Below, one piece after another: positions 13,333 to 15,540 of a stretch of 15,540 nucleotides of DNA. Below the pieces are notes generated by a model. That model was not told the DNA's origin, searched no databases, and was given only the letters and a program-made list of their open reading frames with translations. The stretch's first letter is position 1, and each line of letters opens with the position of its first letter. Both the position numbers and the translations under genes were made by a program. Source of the stretch: Phycisphaerales bacterium UBA3190 (lineage in GTDB: Bacteria > Planctomycetota > Phycisphaerae > Phycisphaerales > UBA1924); the NCBI GenBank assembly GCA_002364005.1, contig DEXG01000004.1, positions 56,139 to 71,678 of the forward strand, read 5' to 3'.

Positions 13333-15174
13333 TCAAAAGCCCCCAAACATGACCGGAGCGAGCGTGACACAGAGCACGCCGCAGAGAATGGTCAGCGGCC
13401 CGCCGAACCGGGTGTAGTCGAGCCACTTGTAGCCACCCGGCCCCATGACCATCAGGTTGGTCTGGTAGCCGATCGGGGTCGAGAACTCACAGCTGGCTGC
13501 GACGGTAATCGCCACGACGAAGGGCATCGGGTTGAGCTGCCCCTCGATCGCCAGTCCGATGGCGATGGGGAACATGAGCACCGCCGCGGCGTTGTTGGTC
13601 ATGCACGCGGTGAAGATCGTGGTGAGCAGATACACGCACGCGAGGAGGGCGTAGGGCCCCATGCCGCTGAATGTCTCGAGCATGAAGTGGGATATGTCCT
13701 CGGCCAGCCCGGTGTTGGTCATCGCCTGACCGATGCCGAAGCTGGCACCGATGACGGTCAGGATCGAGAAATCAACACCCCTTCGTGCCTGGGGGCCGGT
13801 GCAGCATCGGGTGAGGATCATGAGCCCCGCGGCCAGCATCGCCGCGGTCATGGGCTGAAGCACCCCGAAGGTCAGGATGGTCACCAGCAGCGCGAGGATG
13901 GCCAGGGCGACCCAGGCACGCTCGTGGCGCAGCGAGGCGGGGGTGAACCGCTCATTGACCAGATAGAAATCGCCCGAGACGCCGAAACGCTCGGCAAAGC
14001 CGGGGGGGGCTTCAAGCAGCAGGGTGTCGCCGGCCCGCAAGCGGATCTCGCCCAGCTTGCCCGGGATCTGCTGCCCTTGGCGACGCACAGCAACGACAAC
14101 CGCGCCGTAGCGGGTTCTGATCCCGGACTGGCGGATCGTTAATCCCACCAGCGATGAGTTGTTCGAGAGCACGGCTTCAACGATGTGCAGGTTGGGGCGA
14201 TAGCTGGCGCTGGCGTCGGTCGCCTCGTCTTCGTGTTCATGGGCATCGGTTGTTGAGGGCACCAACCCCTTGATCTGTTGCAGCTCAACCACCGAATCGA
14301 GCTGGCCCACGAATACGAGCACATCCTCGGCTTCGATGATCTCCTGCGGCGACACCGCGATGACAGTGTCATCGCTGCGCTCGATGCGGGCCAGGAAGAG
14401 GCCGGGCAGGTTGCGCAGGTTCGCGGCTTCGACGGTTTTCCCGATGATGGGGCTACCCGGGCAGACCTTGAGAGCCGCGTGATAGCCGTGCCCATGCCCC
14501 TCGGCCTCATCGATCAGGTCGGCCCGGTCGGGCAGCAGCTTGCGCCCGAAGATCAGGATGTACGCCAGCCCCGCGATCGCAATCGGGAGCCCGATCTTGG
14601 CCAGCGTGAACATCCCGAAGGAGAGCGCCGGGCTGTCGGCGGTCACCGGCCCGCCGTCGCTGGTGATCTCTTTCTCATTGAGCAACCCCGCCACGATGAC
14701 ATTGGTCGATGTGCCGATAAGCGTGCACACCCCACCCAGGATCGATGCGAAAGAGAGGGGCATGTAGAGCTTGCTGGGCGCGATGCGACAGCGTCGGGCC
14801 ACGCCGGCAAGGGTGGGCAGGAACATCGCCACGATCGGGGTGTTATTGATAAAGGCACTCATCACCGCGACCGGGAGCGTGAGCTTGACCTGCGCGCTGC
14901 GTTCGGAGTTGGGCCGTCCGAGCAGCACGCTGGTGATGCGGGCCATCGCGCCAGTCTCTTTCATCGCAGTCGCGACGATATAGAGCATCGCGACGGTAAT
15001 GACGCCCTGATTGGCAAAGCCGGCGATCGCCTCATCGGGCTCGAGCACCCCCCCGACGAGCAGGACCAAGAGCACGCCCATCATGACGATGTCGGCCGAG
15101 AACCGCCCCATCGCCAGGGTGCCGATCATCAGCACCAGCATCACCCCGGTCAGAATGGCATCGAAGTTACCCAA
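13333..15174 (-). CDS. SLC13-family permease with two TrkA-C (RCK_C) domains
   Basis: 613-aa inner-membrane transporter of the divalent anion:sodium symporter type. The N-terminal half has about five to six membrane segments (7-210) with INNTPIVAMFLP (109-120) and GTSTN (154-158). A cytoplasmic insert carries two TrkA-C-like domains (about 235-305 and 325-405) joined by a His/Asp/Glu-rich linker (308-323). The second membrane half (419-611) has MTNNAAA (525-531) and STPIGYQTN (565-573). The paired Asn-Asn-Thr and Thr-Asn-Asn motifs fit the two-fold repeat of the family. Substrates in such proteins include sulfate, citrate and other dicarboxylates; the neighbouring PAP phosphatase hints at sulfate. 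The start is a TTG with GGGAAG 5 nt upstream; no ATG gives a full first helix. It lies 63 bp downstream of the nucleotidase gene, probably as an operon. Confidence 0.88.
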   Translation of the reverse strand: MGNFDAILTGVMLVLMIGTLAMGRFSADIVMMGVLLVLLVGGVLEPDEAIAGFANQGVITVAMLYIVATAMKETGAMARITSVLLGRPNSERSAQVKLTLPVAVMSAFINNTPIVAMFLPTLAGVARRCRIAPSKLYMPLSFASILGGVCTLIGTSTNVIVAGLLNEKEITSDGGPVTADSPALSFGMFTLAKIGLPIAIAGLAYILIFGRKLLPDRADLIDEAEGHGHGYHAALKVCPGSPIIGKTVEAANLRNLPGLFLARIERSDDTVIAVSPQEIIEAEDVLVFVGQLDSVVELQQIKGLVPSTTDAHEHEDEATDASASYRPNLHIVEAVLSNNSSLVGLTIRQSGIRTRYGAVVVAVRRQGQQIPGKLGEIRLRAGDTLLLEAPPGFAERFGVSGDFYLVNERFTPASLRHERAWVALAILALLVTILTFGVLQPMTAAMLAAGLMILTRCCTGPQARRGVDFSILTVIGASFGIGQAMTNTGLAEDISHFMLETFSGMGPYALLACVYLLTTIFTACMTNNAAAVLMFPIAIGLAIEGQLNPMPFVVAITVAASCEFSTPIGYQTNLMVMGPGGYKWLDYTRFGGPLTILCGVLCVTLAPVMFGGF

Positions 15175-15237
15175 TCAAGCTTCCCGCTGCGTGCCCCGTG
15201 CAATCTCGCCCGCTGGGCGTGTGGGGCATACGCCCGA

Positions 15238-15540
15238 TCAGTCGTCGATGTTCTGACCGATCCCCAGCTCTTTGATCGCACGGAGCATCAAGCCGTGCAC
15301 CCGTGGTGGGGCACAGACGATCCCTTTGTTCTTCTCAAGCCCCCGCCCGTGCGAGAAATCGAGGTTGTTGCCGAAGATATCGGTCACAAATGCCCCGGAC
15401 TCGCACGCGATGCAGCAACCGGCGGCATGATCCCAGATGCGCTCCACATAGCCCTTCTTGGTCGGCAATCGCAGGTACGCGTCGGCTTGCCCACGCGCAA
15501 CAACCGCGTATTTGCACTGCGAATCGAGCCGGACCGGCTC
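15238..15540 (-). CDS. 3'(2'),5'-bisphosphate nucleotidase, C-terminal part
   Basis: Partial gene running off the right edge; the last 100 residues are seen. It belongs to the inositol monophosphatase superfamily and looks most like the Hal2/SAL1 branch, which converts 3'-phosphoadenosine 5'-phosphate (PAP) to AMP and phosphate and so clears a by-product of sulfate assimilation. Seen: LDSQCKYAVVARG, then AYLRLPTKKGYVE, the WDHAAG metal/substrate motif with its conserved Asp, a glycine-poor TDIFGN turn, LDFSHGRGL, and a C-terminal LMLRAIKELG. The reading frame stays open to base 15540, so an internal TTG near 15468 is not the start. It is the first visible gene of a minus-strand run with the permease. 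Confidence 0.87.
   Translation of the reverse strand, partial: EPVRLDSQCKYAVVARGQADAYLRLPTKKGYVERIWDHAAGCCIACESGAFVTDIFGNNLDFSHGRGLEKNKGIVCAPPRVHGLMLRAIKELGIGQNIDD

Noticed and set aside
13168..14142. 324-aa open frame on the plus strand
   Set aside because: It is antisense to the permease, with His/Gly/Arg/Glu-rich composition typical of a complementary frame in GC-rich DNA.

Overview
The window is GC-rich bacterial chromosome (by eye 60-65% G+C) and most likely comes from a planctomycete of the class Phycisphaerae. The evidence is a secreted protein ending in a paired DxDxNGxLDFFD / GCP dockerin-like tail, its neighbour ending in a 'PTP - hydrophobic segment - RRRR' PEP-CTERM-like sorting tail, and an exosortase-type (DUF3473) polysaccharide deacetylase. 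The lineage call is inference from these signatures.

Layout, left to right. A GC-rich dispersed-type repeat (1-54) precedes a polysaccharide deacetylase (+). Then come shikimate kinase aroK and elongation factor efp (both -), with a tandem 29-bp hairpin repeat between them. A Tat-exported metallo-beta-lactamase-fold hydrolase (+) faces a nitroreductase that keeps the substrate-binding residues of iodotyrosine deiodinase (-). Next, a large exported protein with a degenerate glycoside-hydrolase-like architecture and a membrane-anchored, glutamate-synthase-type FMN/[3Fe-4S] protein form a + pair. A 426-aa protein of unknown function with a possible helix-turn-helix (-) follows. Two tandem secreted paralogs (+) share one beta-sandwich domain but carry different C-terminal modules. 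The right end has an SDR epimerase, an SLC13-type permease with two TrkA-C domains, and the 3' part of a 3'(2'),5'-bisphosphate nucleotidase, all on -.

Functional themes are envelope and surface biology (deacetylase, exported multidomain protein, two sorted/anchored paralogs, epimerase), core metabolism (aroK, efp, glutamate-synthase-like protein), and possibly sulfur (PAP phosphatase next to an SLC13 permease). Gene packing is unusual: three convergent pairs end back to back with no base between the stop codons (TAATCA, TGATCA, TGATCA), so these pairs have no separate intergenic terminator. Only the fourth convergent junction (12054-12161) has a gap, and it contains a strong intrinsic terminator.

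No rRNA, tRNA, CRISPR array, transposase or phage gene was recognised. The strongest candidates for something little described are the paralog pair with swapped C-terminal modules, the deiodinase-type flavoprotein, the exported barrel-like protein lacking obvious catalytic acids, and the unrecognised 426-aa protein.
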